A stretch of DNA of 64,000 bases from Pseudomonas sp. BN411 (GCF_029871235.1 NZ_SSOM01000070.1:1-64000); one strand, 5' to 3'. Shown: positions 9,009-19,200, numbered from the stretch's first letter. Program-made: numbers and translations. The notes: a model not told the origin generated them from the letters alone.

Positions 9009-9458
9009 TCAGGCGGCGAGCAACTGGCCGAGTTCTACCGCCTGCTCGTCGCTGAGGTCGGATTCACGGACCAGCTTCGCCAGGTTGAGGTTGGCGCTGC
9101 TCAGGGCGCTCTGCAGCGACGTGAGCTGACTACGCAGGGCCTCCATGCGCTGGGTGCGGGTTTCGTCATCGAGGTTCTGGTCGCTTGCGATAGCCTCCAG
9201 CTCCGCCCGACGCTCCGCGATCTGTGCCTTGAGCTCGCGGATCATCTTCAGCAGCTCCTTGATACCGTCCGGCAGGCTGCTTTTCTCGATGTCGTCATTC
9301 TTCTGAGATTTGCTGGGTTTGCCCAGATCCGACAGGCTGACGCGTATGCCCTGACGCACGGCATCGGCGTCCACCGGCTCGCCTTCCCGGCGTGCGACCT
9401 GTCGCCGCACCGCCTCGGCCACGTTGGAAATCATGCTGTTGGTGTCCAAGCGCAACAT
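9009..9458 (-). CDS. FlxA-like coiled-coil protein of unknown function
   Basis: A 149-residue soluble protein. The N-terminal third is basic and mixed, with SMISNVAEAVRRQVA and GIRVSLSDLGKPSK. Residues about 65-130 form a long coiled coil rich in Gln, Leu, Arg and Glu that resembles the FlxA-like pattern (I/L..LKAQI..R..L..I..D.....E......LR.QL..LQ.AL). Start at 9458 is supported by AAGGAGCAGC just upstream; longer reading upstream in the same frame runs into anr and is not coding. A gene in this position, between hemN and anr, is also present in P. aeruginosa as far as I recall. Function unknown. Confidence 0.82.
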   Translation of the reverse strand: MLRLDTNSMISNVAEAVRRQVARREGEPVDADAVRQGIRVSLSDLGKPSKSQKNDDIEKSSLPDGIKELLKMIRELKAQIAERRAELEAIASDQNLDDETRTQRMEALRSQLTSLQSALSSANLNLAKLVRESDLSDEQAVELGQLLAA

Positions 9459-9605
9459 AGGCTGCTCCTTGCCTGAATTTCGCCCCCGATATCGGCCCGT
9501 GCCGGCGAAACTTGAGCAACAAGTCAGGTAGGCTTTTTCTGGCCGTTGCATACACCCTGCGTTACCCTTACGAGCATTGTGTGTATGTCTTGCAAGGAAT
9601 TGCCC

Positions 9606-10340
9606 ATGTCCGAAATCATCAAGGTGCGCAACGTACCCCAGGCCCACTGCAAGGACTGCAGCCTGGCCGCCCTTTGCCTCCCCCTGTCCCTGAACATGGA
9701 GGACATGGACGCGCTGGACGATATCGTCAAACGCGGCCGCCCGCTGAAGAAGGGCGAACTCCTGTTCCGCCAGGGTGATGCCTTCGGCTCCGTCTTCGCT
9801 GTGCGCTCTGGCGCCCTCAAGACCTTCACCGTCACCGAAACCGGCGAAGAACAGATCACCGGCTTCCACCTGCCCAGCGAACTGGTGGGCCTTTCCGGCA
9901 TGGATACCGAGCTCTACCCGGTCTCCGCCCAGGCCCTGGAAACCACGTCGGTGTGCGAAATCCCCTTCGAGCGCCTCGATGAGCTTTCGGTCCAGCTGCC
10001 GCAGCTGCGCCGCCAGCTGATGCGCGTGATGAGCCGCGAGATCCGCGACGACCAGCAGATGATGCTGCTCTTGTCCAAGAAGACCGCCGACGAGCGTATC
10101 GCCACCTTCCTGGTCAACCTCTCTGCGCGCTTCCGCGCCCGTGGCTTCTCCGCCAACCAGTTCCGCCTGGCCATGTCGCGCAACGAAATCGGCAACTACC
10201 TGGGTCTGGCGGTGGAAACCGTTTCCCGTGTGTTCACCCGCTTCCAGCAGGCCAACCTGATCGCCGCCGAAGGCAAGGAAGTGCACATCCTCGACCCCAT
10301 CGAACTCTGTGCCATGGCTGGCGGGAGCATCGAAAGCTGA
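9606..10340 (+). CDS. anr: Oxygen-responsive transcriptional regulator ANR (FNR family)
   Basis: CRP/FNR-family regulator that senses oxygen through a 4Fe-4S cluster and turns on anaerobic and microaerobic genes. The 244-residue product has the Cys ligands C15, C18 and C24 ([11 protein letters not shown]) plus C117 in [10 protein letters not shown] cyclic-nucleotide-binding-like beta roll follows, then a HTH with [20 protein letters not shown], where the E..S..R pattern matches recognition of TTGAT half sites. AAGGAATT precedes the ATG. Neighbours are its expected targets (cco genes, hemN). Confidence 0.98.
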   Translation: MSEIIKVRNVPQAHCKDCSLAALCLPLSLNMEDMDALDDIVKRGRPLKKGELLFRQGDAFGSVFAVRSGALKTFTVTETGEEQITGFHLPSELVGLSGMDTELYPVSAQALETTSVCEIPFERLDELSVQLPQLRRQLMRVMSREIRDDQQMMLLLSKKTADERIATFLVNLSARFRARGFSANQFRLAMSRNEIGNYLGLAVETVSRVFTRFQQANLIAAEGKEVHILDPIELCAMAGGSIES

Positions 10341-10345
10341 CCCTC

Positions 10346-10372
10346 GCGAGCCCACCGTCCTGGTGGGCTCGC
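10346..10372 (+). terminator. Terminator-like hairpin after anr
   Basis: A perfect 11-bp stem GCGAGCCCACC/GGTGGGCTCGC with a 5-nt loop begins 5 bp after the anr stop. The following sequence is only moderately T-rich (CCGTTCCAT), so termination may be partial. Confidence 0.75.
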
Positions 10373-10407
10373 CCGTTCCATCCCGCCCTTTTTCGCAGGC
10401 ATCATTG

Positions 10408-10956
10408 ATGATCTTCGACGACTTCTCCATCAAGACACTGATCCGCCCTGTCCTGGACTTTCCCAAGCCCGGCGTGGTCTTCCGCGACATCACTCCGCTG
10501 TTCCAGTCGCCCCGAGCCCTGCGTCTGGTGGCCGACAGTTTCATCCAGCGTTACGTCGAGGCCGATTTCAGCCACATCGGCGCCATGGACGCCCGTGGAT
10601 TCCTGATCGGCTCGATCATCGCCTACGAACTCAACAAGCCCCTGGTGCTGTTCCGCAAACAGGGCAAGCTGCCGGCCGACGTGCTTTCCGAGCCCTATCA
10701 GACCGAGTACGGCGAAGCTTTCCTCGAAGTGCACAGCGACAGCCTGTGCGACGGCGACAAAGTGCTGATCTTCGATGACCTGATCGCCACCGGCGGCACC
10801 CTGCTGGCCGCCGCCCGCCTGGTTCGCCGCATGGGCGCCAGCGTGTACGAAGCCGCCGCCATCATCGACCTGCCCGAACTGGGCGGTTCCGAGCGCCTGG
10901 CCGACGCCGGCATCCCCACCTTCGCCCTCACCGCCTTCGCCCTCGACGAGCGTTGA
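10408..10956 (+). CDS. apt: Adenine phosphoribosyltransferase
   Basis: Converts adenine and PRPP to AMP and pyrophosphate in purine salvage, in the cytoplasm. The 182-residue length is exact for the family. It shows the N-terminal [14 protein letters not shown] block and the PRPP-binding loop [18 protein letters not shown]. The ATG at 10408 is chosen because the product then begins with [14 protein letters not shown] as in Pseudomonas homologues; the upstream extension overlaps the anr terminator. Confidence 0.97.
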   Translation: MIFDDFSIKTLIRPVLDFPKPGVVFRDITPLFQSPRALRLVADSFIQRYVEADFSHIGAMDARGFLIGSIIAYELNKPLVLFRKQGKLPADVLSEPYQTEYGEAFLEVHSDSLCDGDKVLIFDDLIATGGTLLAAARLVRRMGASVYEAAAIIDLPELGGSERLADAGIPTFALTAFALDER

Positions 10957-10963
10957 TCGGCGC

Positions 10964-10987
10964 GCGGGTCCGCACCGGCGGACCCGC
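10964..10987 (+). terminator. Terminator-like hairpin after apt
   Basis: A perfect 10-bp GC stem, GCGGGTCCGC/GCGGACCCGC, with a 4-nt loop, 7 bp after the apt stop. No T-tract follows. The remaining 216 bp up to the next gene show nothing else I can name. Confidence 0.65.
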
Positions 10988-11203
10988 CCCAACTGAAGCA
11001 CGGCCGCCCTGCCCGGGTTACATCCCTGCCACCCGGCGTTACTCCTCGCCCCAACCACCGCCGCAATCACCCGCCGAAAGTTGGCGCCCAGGCCCTCGCG
11101 CCTGCTCCTGTGATCCTCAATAGTTACATCGACTGATGGCACGGTCGTCGTGCCCACCGATAACAACAAATGGACGGCTCGCAGAGCCCGAGAGGATCCC
11201 CGC

Positions 11204-12040
11204 ATGACAGCCAGCGCCAGCGCTCCCCTGCCCAAGGCCAACTTCCCCGTTCGCCGCATGGACTTCAGCTTCGCGTCGACCCAGAAGTACTGGTGGAGCG
11301 GCGACCCTTTCATGACCCACTTCATGAATAACCTCTCCTCGCTCTTCCCCTACGGCGAGAAGTTCTTCGTCGACAGCGTGCGCGCCGTTCGCGACCAGGT
11401 CAGCGATCCGCAGCTGCAGAAGGACATCAGTGCCTTCATCGGCCAGGAAGCCATGCACTCCAAGGAACACGCGACCTACAACGACTACGCCGCCGAACAC
11501 GGCATCGACCTGGAGCGCCTGGAACTGCGCATCAAGGTGCTGCTGGAATGGGTCACCCGCTTCACCACCCGGAAGCAGCGCCTGGCGGCCACCTGCGCCC
11601 TGGAACACTTCACCGCTACCATGGCCGAGCAGCTGCTGCGCCGGGAAGACATCAACACCCAAATGGACGACCCGAAGATGTACAAGCTGTGGATGTGGCA
11701 CGCCATCGAGGAAAACGAGCACAAGGCGGTCTGCTACGACGCCTACAACGCCATCGGCGGCGGCTACCTGATCCGTACCATCACCATGGCACTGACCACC
11801 TTCCTGTTCTTCGGCGTGATCATGACCTTCCAGGTCCATCTGATGCGCAAGGACGGCCAGCTCTTCAATTGGCGCAGCTGGGCCCGCGGCCTCAAGACCC
11901 TGCTCGGCCCACGCAATGGCTACTTCCCGAAGATGATCAAGCCGTACCTGGACTACTACCGCCCCGGGTTCCACCCCTTCGACCACGAAACCAAGGCGCT
12001 GGAGAAACGCTGGAAGGAACGCCTGGGCTTCAACGGCTGA
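11204..12040 (+). CDS. Predicted metal-dependent hydrolase (PF10118-like)
   Basis: A 278-residue protein resembling the predicted metal-dependent hydrolase family PF10118. Helical, with one possible membrane segment near LIRTITMALTTFLFFGVIM. Conserved acidic/His pairs include FIGQEAMHSKEHATYNDY (E..H...H), ALEHFTATMAEQ (EHxxA) and HAIEENEHKAVCYD (E..EH). This spacing looks like a ferritin-type di-iron helical bundle, which is my inference. The ATG at 11204 follows GAGAGGATC; an ATG 18 codons upstream is less likely. Substrate unknown. It appears monocistronic, bounded by hairpins and a REP palindrome. Confidence 0.75.
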   Translation: MTASASAPLPKANFPVRRMDFSFASTQKYWWSGDPFMTHFMNNLSSLFPYGEKFFVDSVRAVRDQVSDPQLQKDISAFIGQEAMHSKEHATYNDYAAEHGIDLERLELRIKVLLEWVTRFTTRKQRLAATCALEHFTATMAEQLLRREDINTQMDDPKMYKLWMWHAIEENEHKAVCYDAYNAIGGGYLIRTITMALTTFLFFGVIMTFQVHLMRKDGQLFNWRSWARGLKTLLGPRNGYFPKMIKPYLDYYRPGFHPFDHETKALEKRWKERLGFNG

Positions 12041-12059
12041 CGAATCCGTCATCGCCTTC

Positions 12060-12156
12060 TGTGGGGGCGAATTCATTCGCGAAGGAGCGCGCAGCGGTCC
12101 CATGGCGCTCCCAGGCCGAACCTGCGGTCCGGTCAGCGAATGAATTCGCCCCCACA
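12060..12156. repeat. REP palindrome, family A
   Basis: Outer arms TGTGGGGGCGAATTCATTCGC and its reverse complement enclose about 55 bp with smaller inverted repeats. The same element recurs at 21971, 25325, 32483, 46206-47094 and, as halves, elsewhere. It lies between two convergent genes. Confidence 0.9.
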
Positions 12157-12187
12157 AAGATCCGGCCAACCCTATCCGGCGAGCCCT

Positions 12188-12889
12188 TCACCCCCCCTCG
12201 AAATACTCCGCGAAGAACCCGTCCAGCTCGCCCTCGTAGCTATCCAGCGAGTACAGGGTGTCGGCTGCAAGCAGATCCAGCAGGATCAGCCCGTTGAGGC
12301 TGGAATCCTCCTCAGCGGCGGCCCGCAGGCGGCCGGCCATTCCCAGGTTGACCAGGCGCAGGTTGCGGTACAGCTCGCGCAGCCCGTCCATGTCCCAGTC
12401 GGGCTCCAGCCCACGCTGGCGGCGCAGATGCTGGCCCAGCAGGTAAGTGCCCAGCGAGCGATACAGGGTTTCCGCCGAGGTGCTGAACGGCCAGTGGAAC
12501 CACGCCATCGCCCGCAGCATCCGGGTATGGGGGCAACCGCTGGTCGCCCCGAGCAGCCCCAGCAGAGACCCCAGGGCCCTCTGCAACGTGGTCTGCTGGC
12601 GAATCTCCCGCCCCCGCCAGAACACCGCCATCTGCACTTCCTCATAGGAGGGTGAGCGCGCCAGCACCGCCACCGGCCGCGCCAGCGCCAATGCAAAGGG
12701 GCAGTCGCGCACCTCTGCAGCGTTCAGCGGGCAATGGCTGCACTGCTGGAAGCCCAGCAGTGCCCATTCCGGTCCAGTCTCCACGCGGCCGCCCTTGCCT
12801 GCCAGGTCCACCTCGTGAACCCAGAGGCGGCCATCCGGAAAGCCGAACTCGTAGCGCACCCGTTCATCAGCCCTCGGCTCCAGCCCCAT
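12188..12889 (-). CDS. Uncharacterised protein with an N-terminal Cys cluster
   Basis: A 233-residue soluble protein I do not recognise by family. Residues 1-40 look like a small beta domain (RVRYEFGFPDGRLWVHEVDLAG). Then comes a Cys cluster C50-S-H-C53-P-L...DC63-P that could bind metal or form disulfides, a second Cys in SGCPHTRML, and an alpha-helical, Leu-rich C-terminal half ending in an acidic tail (SYEGELDGFFAEYFEGG). The gene is divergent from the signalling operon at 13057. Coding is supported by consistent GC codon bias and sensible amino acid composition. Confidence 0.7.
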   Translation of the reverse strand: MGLEPRADERVRYEFGFPDGRLWVHEVDLAGKGGRVETGPEWALLGFQQCSHCPLNAAEVRDCPFALALARPVAVLARSPSYEEVQMAVFWRGREIRQQTTLQRALGSLLGLLGATSGCPHTRMLRAMAWFHWPFSTSAETLYRSLGTYLLGQHLRRQRGLEPDWDMDGLRELYRNLRLVNLGMAGRLRAAAEEDSSLNGLILLDLLAADTLYSLDSYEGELDGFFAEYFEGG

Positions 12890-13056
12890 GGTCTACCCTT
12901 GCCTTCCTGTTGAAGGGAAATGTCGGCGCCGTCCCACACGTTTTTCGACAGGATTCAGACGCCTAAAATCTGTCATACACTTCGTACAACAAAGTAGGAC
13001 ACGAGCCGGAATTCAACCCTGCCAACCGTTCCACAGCAAAAAAAGCGGGCGACATC

Positions 13057-14331
13057 ATGGAAAGCAGCCCTTTGGATCTTGCCAGAGCCCTGGTTGAACA
13101 GATCGAGGTGGGCGTCATCGTCCTCGACCCAGGTCTGCACGTCCTTCACTGGAACGAATTCGTCAGTCAGCGCAGCGGCAAGGCCCTCGGCCCTGCCGTT
13201 GGGCAGCTCCTGACCTATGTCTTCCCGGAAGCGGATACACCTCGACTCGCCCAGATGGTGGCCAAGGCTCGCGATCAGGGCCTGCATGCGTACACCCACT
13301 GGCGCGAAGACCCTTACCTGATCCAGCTGCCCTACAGCCCCGAAGGCCAGGTGACGCCGCTGCGCCTGCAGAGCACCCTGCTCTTTCCCTTCGACTGCCG
13401 GGGTGAACGCTGCTTCGGCCTGCTGCTCTACGACACCACCGAGTTCGCCCGTTCCAACGAGCAACTGGCGGCCGCCCTCAACGCCCTGGGCAGCAAGCAG
13501 CTGGAGCAGGAACAGCTGATCCACAAGCTGGAGAAGGCCAACGCGCAGCTGCTGCAATCGGAGAAGCTCGCCGCCATCGGCCAACTCGCGGCCGGCGTCG
13601 CCCACGAGATCAACAACCCCATCGGCTACGTCTTCTCCAACCTCAAGACCCTCAGCGGCTACGTCAACGACCTGCTGCGCATCGTTGACGCGGTGGACGG
13701 CGTCGGCAGCCTGGAAGAGTTGCAACAGCTCAAGCGCAGCCTGGAATACGACTACATCCGCAACGACGTCGAAGCCCTTATCCACGAATCCGAAGACGGC
13801 ATCGAGCGGGTCAAGAAGATCATCACCGCCCTCAAGGACTTCTCCCACATCGAGGAAGAGGAATTCCACGCCGCCGACCTGCACAAGGGCTTCGACAGCA
13901 CCCTCAACCTGGTCAACAACGAGCTCAAGTACAAGGCCGAAGTGGTGCGCGAGTACGGCGACCTGCCGCTGGTGGAATGCATCCCCTCGCAGATCAACCA
14001 GGTGGTGATGAACCTGCTGATCAACGCCGCCCACGCCATCGAGAGCTTCGGCCGCATCACCCTGCGCAGCGGCCACCAGGGCGACTGGATCTGGCTGGAG
14101 GTCGAAGACAACGGCAAGGGCATTGACCCGAGCATCCTCAACCGCATCTACGAACCCTTCTTCACCACCAAGCCGGTAGGCAAGGGCACGGGGCTCGGCC
14201 TCGCGCTCTCCTACAACATCGTGCAGAAGCACAACGGGCGCATCGAGGTCGTCAGCCATCCCGGCCATGGCACCCGCTTCCGCGTCTGGCTGCCGCAGCA
14301 CCAGCCCCAAGCCAGCGGGGTGCAAGCATGA
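13057..14331 (+). CDS. Cytoplasmic PAS sensor histidine kinase
   Basis: A 424-residue kinase without transmembrane segments. It has an N-terminal PAS-like domain (about residues 5-130, IEVGVIVLDPGLHVLHWNEF), a coiled linker, then a HisKA domain with the phospho-acceptor H183 in GVAHEINNPIGYVFSNL. The ATPase domain has the N box (NQVVMNLLINAAHAIE), G1 (DNGKGID), F box (EPFFTTKPVG) and G2 (GTGLGLALSY). It is first in a four-gene operon whose other products carry three receiver domains, its likely partners. The stop overlaps the next ATG (ATGA). Confidence 0.92.
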   Translation: MESSPLDLARALVEQIEVGVIVLDPGLHVLHWNEFVSQRSGKALGPAVGQLLTYVFPEADTPRLAQMVAKARDQGLHAYTHWREDPYLIQLPYSPEGQVTPLRLQSTLLFPFDCRGERCFGLLLYDTTEFARSNEQLAAALNALGSKQLEQEQLIHKLEKANAQLLQSEKLAAIGQLAAGVAHEINNPIGYVFSNLKTLSGYVNDLLRIVDAVDGVGSLEELQQLKRSLEYDYIRNDVEALIHESEDGIERVKKIITALKDFSHIEEEEFHAADLHKGFDSTLNLVNNELKYKAEVVREYGDLPLVECIPSQINQVVMNLLINAAHAIESFGRITLRSGHQGDWIWLEVEDNGKGIDPSILNRIYEPFFTTKPVGKGTGLGLALSYNIVQKHNGRIEVVSHPGHGTRFRVWLPQHQPQASGVQA

Positions 14332-15674
14332 GCGAAGCCCAGCGCCGCCCCACCCTGCTGCTGGTGGACGACGAAGAGCACATCCTCAGCGCCCTGCGCC
14401 GCGTCCTGCGTGGCGAACCCTACGAACTGCTCACCGCCAACGGCGGCAATGAGGCCCTGGCCGTGCTGGCCGCGAATGACGTCGACCTGGTGGTTTCCGA
14501 CGCCCGCATGCCCGGCCTCGATGGCCCTGCCCTGCTGGCCGAAGTGCAGCGGCGCTGGCCAGCCACCCTGCGCCTGATGCTCACCGGTGCCACCGACCTG
14601 GACACCAGCATCCGCGCCATCAACCAGGGGCAGATCTACCGCTACCTGGGCAAACCCTGGAATGACGACGAGCTGCGCTTCACCTTGCGCCAGGCCCTGG
14701 CCCACCAGCATGCCGAACGCGAGCACCAGCGCCTGGAACGCCTCACCCTGGAACAGAACCACCGCCTGCAGGAACTCAACGCCAGCCTGGAGCAGCGGGT
14801 CCGCGACCGCACCGCCGAGCTGCAACAGACCGCCGACATGCTCGACCTGGCCTACGACGAGTTGCGGCGCAGCTACGTGACCGCCACCGAAGTCTTTTCT
14901 TCCCTGCTCACCCAGCGCCTGCCGGGGGACAAGCAAGGCAACGCCCAGGTCATCGCCCTGGTGCGCGCCTTTGCCGGCGAACACCAGTTGGCGGAGACGG
15001 AAAGCCGCGACCTGGCCATGGCCGCCGCCCTCTACAACCTCGGCAAGCTGACCTGGGACGACCACCTGCTCAACCGCCCCAGCGACCTGCTGCACCGCGA
15101 GGAGCGCGAGCGTTACTGCCGCTATCCGCTGCAGGGGGAAAGCCTGCTGATGGCCCTGGAGCCGCTACACGACGCCGGGCGGCTGATCCGCCATCACCAG
15201 GAACGCTGGAACGGCACCGGCTTCCCCGACCAGTTGCACGGCGAGGCCATCCCCTTCGGTGCCCGCCTGCTGAAGCTCGCGGTGGACTTCGTCGAGCTGC
15301 AATGCGGCCAGGTGCTGCAACGTCCGCTGCCGCGCCAGGAAGCCCTGCAATTTCTCGCCCGCTATTCCGGGCGCCTCTATGACCCGGAGCTGTGCAAGCA
15401 ATTCATCGACCTTTGCACCCGTTGCGCGCCGGACCTCCTGGAGACCGACCCCAGCATTCTCGCGGTGGACACCCGCCGGCTGGAACCGGGCATGGTCCTG
15501 GCCCGCAACCTCCAGGCCGACAGCGGCATGCTCCTGCTCAACGCCGGCAAGCAGCTCAGCCGCACCCTGATCGACAAGCTCATCGCCTTCGAGGCCAGCG
15601 AAGGCGCGCGCTACACCCTCCACGTCCGCCAGCTCGAGGCTGACGCGATCCCGGCCAAGGAGCAGCCCCAATGA
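14328..15674 (+). CDS. Response regulator with degenerate HD-GYP-like output domain
   Basis: A 448-residue protein. The N-terminal receiver domain has DDEEH, phospho-acceptor D in VVSDARMPGLDG and K in YRYLGKPW. A coiled coil follows (about residues 120-185), then an HD-GYP-like domain. The second signature is readable (RHHQERWNGTGFPDQLHG, with GFP for GYP), but the metal-binding HD motif reads YNLGK where active members have HDIGK. This makes c-di-GMP hydrolysis doubtful; it may be a c-di-GMP or protein-interaction module. It overlaps its neighbours by 4 bp on both sides. Confidence 0.88.
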   Translation: MSEAQRRPTLLLVDDEEHILSALRRVLRGEPYELLTANGGNEALAVLAANDVDLVVSDARMPGLDGPALLAEVQRRWPATLRLMLTGATDLDTSIRAINQGQIYRYLGKPWNDDELRFTLRQALAHQHAEREHQRLERLTLEQNHRLQELNASLEQRVRDRTAELQQTADMLDLAYDELRRSYVTATEVFSSLLTQRLPGDKQGNAQVIALVRAFAGEHQLAETESRDLAMAAALYNLGKLTWDDHLLNRPSDLLHREERERYCRYPLQGESLLMALEPLHDAGRLIRHHQERWNGTGFPDQLHGEAIPFGARLLKLAVDFVELQCGQVLQRPLPRQEALQFLARYSGRLYDPELCKQFIDLCTRCAPDLLETDPSILAVDTRRLEPGMVLARNLQADSGMLLLNAGKQLSRTLIDKLIAFEASEGARYTLHVRQLEADAIPAKEQPQ

Positions 15675-16207
15675 TCAAGATCCAGCTGGTGGACGACGAG
15701 CCCCACATCCTCAGCGCCCTGCAACGTCTTCTGCGGCCACAGGGCTGGGTCCTGCACCCCTTCGACAACCCCGAGACCGCGCTGTCGGCACTGGCCGAGC
15801 ACCGCTACGCCGTCATCGTCTGCGACCTCAACATGCCGCAACTGGACGGCCTGACCTACCTGCAGTTCGCCCGTCAGCGCCAGCCGGAAGCCCTGCGCAT
15901 GCTGCTCAGCGCCCACGGTGACCGCGCCACGCTGATGCAGGCAATCAACCGCGCCGAGGTCTATCGCTTCCTTTCCAAACCCTGGGAGAACTACGAAATC
16001 GAAAGCGCCCTGCAGGCCGCCGTCGACCTCTATCAGTTGCGCGACGAGAATCGCCGACTGCTGGAACAGGTAAGCGGCCAGCAGAACACCCTCGACCGCC
16101 AGCGCCGCGAGCTGCTGCGCCTGGAGACCGAGCATCCGGGGCTGACCCGCGTGCGCCGCGATGCCGACGGCGCCGTGCTGCTGGAGGGCTATGACCTGGA
16201 TGACTGA
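15671..16207 (+). CDS. Receiver-domain response regulator with coiled-coil tail
   Basis: A 178-residue protein: a CheY-like receiver (VDDEPH, phospho-acceptor D in VCDLNMPQLDG, S/T position as LSAHGD, K in YRFLSKPWEN), then a coiled coil (about residues 118-155) and a short tail ending GYDLDD. There is no DNA-binding or enzyme domain. The KPW motif matches the receivers in genes 14328 and 16200, so all three belong to one subfamily and may share the kinase at 13057. Possible roles are phosphate shuttle, sink or adaptor. Confidence 0.88.
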   Translation: MIKIQLVDDEPHILSALQRLLRPQGWVLHPFDNPETALSALAEHRYAVIVCDLNMPQLDGLTYLQFARQRQPEALRMLLSAHGDRATLMQAINRAEVYRFLSKPWENYEIESALQAAVDLYQLRDENRRLLEQVSGQQNTLDRQRRELLRLETEHPGLTRVRRDADGAVLLEGYDLDD

Positions 16208-19200
16208 CCACCGTCAGCCAGGACAGCCCCAGCCAACGGACCGGCACGACACCATGGCAAAGCACAATCGCGACCTCGGCTACCAGGCCTACCTGCATTG
16301 CCTGGCCTTCGCCCTCATGGCGCTGGGCGTCATCAGCCTGGGCGCCTTCCTGGCCAACGCCAGCCCCGCACGCCATGAACTGGTGCTGCTGCCCGACAGC
16401 GCCCTGATCACCCTGTTCGCTGGTATCGCGCTGCTGGGCGCCACCCGCAGCCTGCGCCGCACCTCTTTGCTGGCGGGCCTGGCGCTGATCGCCCTGGCCG
16501 GTTACAGCCTCGGGCACAACGTGCTGGCCGGCGGCAGCGACCAGGGCCGCTCGCTGGTCAGTGGCTACTTTCGGATTCGCAGCGAGCTGGCCATAGTCGC
16601 CTGCCTGTTCGGCCTGGCCATGCTCCTGGCGGTCACGCGCCAGGGTGGGCGATGGCTCAGCCAGGTCTGCGGCCTCACCCTGTTCGGCCTGGCCCTGCTC
16701 TCGCAACTCTCTCTGCTGGGCGCCGAGTACGGCCTGCCGCGCTTTGCCTTCCGGCCGGAATCCGGGCACGTCGCCAATCTGTTCATCGCCCTGCTCGGCG
16801 CCGCGGTGCTGATGCTCTGTGCGCTGCCCGAAGAACACAGGCGCCTGCTCGATCGGCGCAGCATGGCCACCGGCGTGATGGGCGCAGTCACCACCTGCAT
16901 CGGCTGGTACCTGCTCAGCCTGAACGAAGTCTCCACCCTCGGCGCCCATAGCCACCAGTTGCTGCTGCGCGCCCAGTCGTCCATCGAAAACACTGTCACC
17001 GTGCGCCGGCAACTGGTCCAGCGCATGGCCGAACGCTGGCAGAGCCTGCACGGCATGCCACCGGAAAGCCTCTGGCAGCAGGAGGTCGACAGCTACCTGC
17101 GCGACTTCCCCAACCTAAACCTGATCGCCGTGCTGGACGCAGACCTCAAGCCCGTCCGTCAGCACTCCCGCAATCGCCAGGCCGACCGCTGGTTGGAGCG
17201 CTTCCTGTCCCAATCCGAGCTGCGCGACTGGCTGCAGCAGGTTCGCCAGGGCAGCGAGGCGCAAATGAGCCCGGCGCAGAGCTTCAGCGCCGACAACATC
17301 AGCACCCTGGTGGCCACGCCGCTGCGCGTCGACGGGCAAGGCACCGCCCTGCTGGTGGCCAGCCTGGATATCGGCGCCACCCTGGACCGCCAGCTCGGCC
17401 GGGACCTGGACGGCTTCGCCCTGGAAGTCTTCGAAGGCCAGAAGCGCATTTACCAATCCGGCACCGGCATCGATGGTCACAGCCTGTTCCCGGTGGGTGA
17501 GCAGCGCAGCGAACTCGGCCCCGAAGGGCGCTGGCGCATGCGCACCTACCAGGCCCTGCCGGGCAGGGACAATGCCGCCGTCTACCTGCCACCGCTGTTC
17601 ATGCTCTTCGGGCTCGGCTTCACCTTCCTGCTGATGGTCAGCCAGAGCTTCTCGCGCCTGGCTATCGAACGCAGCAAGCGACTGCGCGAAAGCAACCTCG
17701 AACTGGAGCAGAGCCTGCAACACCAGGCCCGATTGCAGGCACAGAACCAACGGATCATGGATCACTCCATGGACGTGCTCTGCTCCGTCGACGCGGAGGA
17801 GCGCTTCATCCAGGTCAGCCCCTCCTGCCACAGCGTGCTCGGCTATCGCCCTGACGAGATGATCGGTCGCCCCTATACCGACTTCGTCCTGGTCGAAGAC
17901 CGCGATCGCACCCGCGCCGAGGTCCAGGCCATCATCCGGGGCGAGTCCTGGGACGCGGTGCGCAACCGCTGCAAGCGCAAGGACGGCAGCGTCGTGCACC
18001 TGCTCTGGTCCGCCGGCTGGTCGGACAGCGAACGCACCCTGTTCGCCGTCGCCCACGACATCACCAGTCTGGTGCGCCACGAAGCCTATGCCGAGGACCA
18101 GCGCGACATCCTCAGCATGATCTCCACCGACCAGCCGCTGCCCGAAATTCTCAAGGCCATCTGCCTGATGAGCGAAACCCTGGACCCGACCGCCCTGTGC
18201 TCGGTGCTGCTGGTGGATGCCGAGCACAAGCGCCTGCGCCTGGGCGCGGCGCCGAGCCTGCCGGACGCTTTCAACCAGGCGTTGGACGGCCTGCCCATCG
18301 GTCCCCTGGCGGGCGCCTGTGGCACCGCCGTGTTCCGTCGGCAGATGGTGGTCAGTGAAAACATCAGCGAAGACCCTCTCTGGCATGAGCACCGCGAGCA
18401 GGCCCTGCGCCACGGTCTGCTCGCCTGCTGGGCGATCCCGCTGATTTCCCACCACGGCGACGTGCTCGGTACCTTCGCTGTGTACCTGTGCCAGCCCTGC
18501 GCCCCGGATGACGAGGCCCTGCAACTGATCGGCACTGCCGGGCAGCTGGCGGCCATCGCCATCGAGCGCCAGCACGACCGCCTGCGCCTGCAGGAAAGTG
18601 AACAGCGCTACCGCTCCCTGTTCATCTTCAACCCCGACACGGTGTTTTCCCTGGACCGCGAAGGGCGCTTCCTCAGCCTCAACCAGGCCGGCTGCGAACT
18701 CATCGACTACAGCGCCACCGAACTGCTCGGCCAGCCCTTCTCCGATCTGGTGCAGGAGGATGACGTCGAGCATGGCCTCCAGCACTTCCGCGCCGCCCTC
18801 GACGGTCAGGCGCAACGCTTCGAAGTCCGCTGCCGCAACCGCGCCGGCGGGCTGCTGGAACTGGACATCACGCACCTGCCCATCGTCGTCGAAGGCCGGA
18901 TCGTCGGCGTGTTCGGCATCGCCAAGGACATCGGCGGGCGCAACCGCATGACCCGCGAGTTGCAGGAAACCCTGACCCAATCCGAGCGCAAGGCCCTGCT
19001 GCTGCGCGGCCTCAGCGATACCGCACTGCGCATCGGCGGCATCCTCGATACCCGCGCGCTGCTGGATTTCATGTGCGAACAGCTGCGCCTGCTGGTGGGC
19101 GCGCACCAGTCGCTGCTCAACCTGACCGACGGCCAGGGCCTGGAAGCCTTCTCGCTTTCCGCCAAGTACCAGGCCTGGCGAGCGCCGCAGTTGCCCGCCG

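Noticed and set aside
9510-9525. CTTGAGCAACAAG upstream of anr as an ANR autoregulation site
   Set aside because: It is symmetrical, but does not match TTGAT-N4-ATCAA closely enough to claim.
9009-10544. A 511-residue minus-strand gene opposite anr and apt
   Set aside because: Only the last 149 residues have coding character and their own ribosome site; the rest is antisense to anr and apt.
17115-19106. A 663-residue minus-strand ORF inside the GGDEF-EAL gene, and a similar one at 19554-20864
   Set aside because: Ala/Gly/Val/Gln-rich composition typical of antisense frames in GC-rich genes; the sense frame has clear domains.
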